DNA from: Deltaproteobacteria bacterium RIFCSPLOWO2_02_56_12
GTDB lineage: Bacteria; Desulfobacterota; Binatia; UBA9968
NCBI GenBank assembly: GCA_001799045.1
Contig: MGRY01000035.1
Span: 283-6,602, forward strand
Length of the DNA: 6,320 nt
Direction of reading: 5' to 3'
In this document: piece after piece, positions 4,524 through 6,320 of the stretch
How positions within the stretch are numbered: position 1 is the first letter of the stretch
How the letters are laid out: every line of letters starts with the position of its first letter
Notes under the pieces: generated by a model
The model's input: the letters and a program-made list of their open reading frames with translations, nothing else
What the model was told of the DNA's origin: nothing
Database searches by the model: none
Translations under genes and position numbers: made by a program

Positions 4524-6320
4524 AAAATTTGTTCTCTAATCTCCATTTGATCCGGCCTCTTTATCTCTTGCTGCTATCGCTGCTGCCTCTGCTTTGGCTG
4601 CGGTTACGCGGGCGCTCTCTTACGGTGATTTTGTGGCGCACGGTGATTTTTTTGCTATTGATCTTTGCCCTGGCAGATCTGCAGCAGATCGGGGGGGGGT
4701 CTAAAAGAGGCGAACGCATCTTTGCCTTTGACCTTTCCCGCAGTATCCCTGAAGAGATGAAAAATTGGATGGCAAAGCAGGGCATGGCCCCTCAGCCAGG
4801 CGACCGCACCTTTGTTTTTGGCGGTGAGGCCAGGGAAGCGAAAGACTGGGATCGGTGGGTCCGAGGAGAGGTACCTGCTCTTCCCATCAAGCCGGAACAG
4901 ACAAACCTGGAGGCGCTCTTCTCCGCTCTTTTGCGCTTGCCTCCCGCCCCGCGCTCTCTCTTCCTCTTCACCGATGGCTGGGAGACCCAAGGCAGCGTCG
5001 AGCGCTTGCTTCCCACCCTTGCCCTCTCCGGCATGAGGGTTTTTCCCCTGCTGCCGCCCGATCGCCCCGCAATAGCCAATGTGGCGGTCAAGAAAATCGT
5101 CGCGCCGCATCAAGGCACAAGCGGAGAGGGGATCAACTTGAGGGTCATGGTGGAGAACCAGAATAGCAAAGCGGCAGAGGGCAACCTGATCGTAAGACGC
5201 AGCGGCCAGCCGTTTAAGAATGAGGCGGTTAAGATTCCTCCGGGAACTCATATCCTCGCCTACCAGACCACTCTCCCGGAAGAGCCGATGGTCTCTTTTC
5301 AGGCTAATTTTATTCCCCGTCAGCCTGGGTCCGATCTCATTTCCCAGGACAACCAAGCGACGGCTTGGGTAGCGGTGCGCACTAAAGCAAAGATTCTCCT
5401 TCTTAATGGCCGGAGCGGTGAGGGCAGATACCTGGAAGAGATCCTCAGGCGGCGCGGCTTCGAAGTCACCTCGCTCACCCCCGGTGCTCCCCCGCCCCCT
5501 CCGGCGGGATACAGCATCGTGGTTTTTAACGACATTGAGAGAGAAAAACTCTCCCCCGCTTATCTTGCAGGGATCGAGCGGCACGTCGCCGAGGGTAATG
5601 GCTTTGTCATGCTTGGGGGCGAGGGGAGTTTTGCCCCTGGCGGCTATCGACAAACGCCGATCGAGACGATCCTGCCCGTGGAGCTTAAAGAGCCCGGGAA
5701 AGAAGAGAAAAATCGGGCTGTAGTTCTCGTGATAGATAAATCCGGCAGCATGCGGGAGGAAAACCGGCTTCTCTACGCCCAAGAGGCGGCCAAGGCAGTG
5801 GCGGCGCAGCTCAAGGATGATGATTTGCTCGGCGTGCTGGGCTTTGATGTCGAGCCCTTTGTGGTGGTTCCTTTAAGTCCCATGGAAAGGGTTCGCGGGA
5901 CCGTATTGACTCAGATCGATCGTTTGAAGGCTCAGGGGAAAACCTACCTCTATCCGGCTATCGTGGAGGCGAGACGCCAGCTCGAAGGGCAGAGCGCAGG
6001 ACGGAAGCACGTGATTGTCCTGAGCGATGGTGAGACAGGCGGGAGCGGGAGCGATTATGTCGATCTGGTTACCGTCATGAGAGAGGAGCTCAAGATAACC
6101 GTCTCTACGGTAGCCATAGGCGATCAGGCGAACATCCCGCTTCTGAAAAGAATCGCCCAATACGGCGGGGGCTTTTTCCATCATACTTATGATCCCCGGA
6201 CGCTGCCCCAGATCGTTCTGCAGCAGCTCCGAGAAAAACCGGCGGGGCCTCTGGTGGAAAAGGATTTTACCCCGGTGCCGGTAGGAGGCTCGGAGATCCT
6301 GGCTGGATTCGCTGAAAAGT
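4520..6320 (+). CDS. Large membrane protein with two VWA domains and a glutamine amidotransferase-like domain (partial, 3' end missing)
   Basis: The frame is open from ATG 4520 to the window end (600 codons). The start overlaps the preceding stop as ATGA. Two N-terminal helices (about 11-29 and 38-54) flank a basic loop (RLRGRS), placing the rest outside the cytoplasm. The first VWA-like domain begins IFAFDLSRS (D71-x-S73-x-S75) with LFTDGWE (D152). A beta-rich segment covers about 185-295. A class I glutamine amidotransferase-like domain covers about 300-395 (AKILLLNGRSGEGRYLEEIL, then FVMLGGEGSFAPGGY). A second VWA domain, about 399-570, has D406-K-S408-G-S410, T475 (GKTYLYPA) and D503 (LSDGE), a complete MIDAS. 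The visible part has no cysteine, so the amidotransferase nucleophile is absent and that domain is presumably structural or binding. The sequence continues into LVEKDFTPVPVGGSEIL, the region following VWA in this family. Homologues I recall are several hundred residues longer, so a large C-terminal part is missing here. Confidence 0.9.
   Translation, partial: MKNLFSNLHLIRPLYLLLLSLLPLLWLRLRGRSLTVILWRTVIFLLLIFALADLQQIGGGSKRGERIFAFDLSRSIPEEMKNWMAKQGMAPQPGDRTFVFGGEAREAKDWDRWVRGEVPALPIKPEQTNLEALFSALLRLPPAPRSLFLFTDGWETQGSVERLLPTLALSGMRVFPLLPPDRPAIANVAVKKIVAPHQGTSGEGINLRVMVENQNSKAAEGNLIVRRSGQPFKNEAVKIPPGTHILAYQTTLPEEPMVSFQANFIPRQPGSDLISQDNQATAWVAVRTKAKILLLNGRSGEGRYLEEILRRRGFEVTSLTPGAPPPPPAGYSIVVFNDIEREKLSPAYLAGIERHVAEGNGFVMLGGEGSFAPGGYRQTPIETILPVELKEPGKEEKNRAVVLVIDKSGSMREENRLLYAQEAAKAVAAQLKDDDLLGVLGFDVEPFVVVPLSPMERVRGTVLTQIDRLKAQGKTYLYPAIVEARRQLEGQSAGRKHVIVLSDGETGGSGSDYVDLVTVMREELKITVSTVAIGDQANIPLLKRIAQYGGGFFHHTYDPRTLPQIVLQQLREKPAGPLVEKDFTPVPVGGSEILAGFAEK
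4691..4699 (+). repeat. Run of nine G inside the double-VWA gene
   Basis: Nine consecutive G encode Gly58-Gly59-Gly60, immediately after the second membrane helix and before the first VWA domain. The frame is consistent on both sides. Loss of one G leads to TGA at 4758-4760, and gain of one G gives TAA at 4702-4704. Either slip therefore leaves only the membrane anchor. The run could be a slippage site or simply a sequencing risk. Confidence 0.9.

Noticed and set aside
4655..5782. A 375-codon open frame on the - strand
   Set aside because: It lies wholly antisense to the double-VWA gene, whose product shows clear helices, two VWA metal motifs and family segments. The antisense translation has no recognisable domain, and long antisense frames are expected in GC-rich genes.
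5873..6184. A 103-codon - strand open frame near the right end
   Set aside because: It is antisense to the second VWA domain, whose metal-site residues T475 and D503 are encoded in this stretch on the + strand.

Overview
The window looks like chromosomal DNA from an uncultured, probably Gram-negative bacterium of moderate to moderately high GC. Genes are tightly packed and all supported ones lie on the + strand. I cannot place it taxonomically. The tail of a PQQ-type sugar dehydrogenase, followed by accessory genes and a DUF58/BatA/VWA operon, fits an environmental proteobacterial or candidate-phylum genome, but this is weak inference.

Layout. (1) 2-142 is the C-terminus of a PQQ-dependent sugar dehydrogenase-like beta-propeller protein. 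(2) 143-223 is an AT-richer intergenic region holding an imperfect 23-bp tandem repeat. It contains five TTGACT hexamers spaced 11-12 bp apart, just before the next gene. (3) 224-1228 is a complete class II Fic protein, with an N-terminal inhibitory motif, a full Fic catalytic motif and a C-terminal winged helix. (4) 1254-1772 is a GNAT acetyltransferase with a GTG start, 25 bp after fic and probably co-transcribed with it. (5) 1843-6320 is a three-gene operon: a soluble DUF58 protein, a membrane-anchored BatA-type VWA protein, and a large membrane-anchored protein with two VWA domains flanking a glutamine-amidotransferase-like domain. The last gene runs off the right edge.

How the genes work together. 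The last three genes belong to the widespread MoxR/DUF58/BatA gene neighbourhood. In that neighbourhood a cytoplasmic MoxR AAA+ ATPase and DUF58 protein are thought to act with membrane VWA proteins on assembly or maturation of envelope components. No MoxR gene precedes DUF58 here; the upstream neighbours are Fic and GNAT. The two membrane proteins have N-terminal helices that place their VWA domains outside the cytoplasm, and neither contains a single cysteine over 1193 visible residues. Fic and GNAT look like a separate accessory pair of protein- or small-molecule-modifying enzymes, with the repeat as a plausible control region.

I found no tRNA, rRNA, CRISPR array, insertion sequence or convincing rho-independent terminator. 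No gene-free stretch exceeds 100 bases. The observations most worth checking are the repeat upstream of fic, a run of nine G in the last gene where either one-base slip truncates the protein, and the absence of MoxR beside the DUF58 operon.
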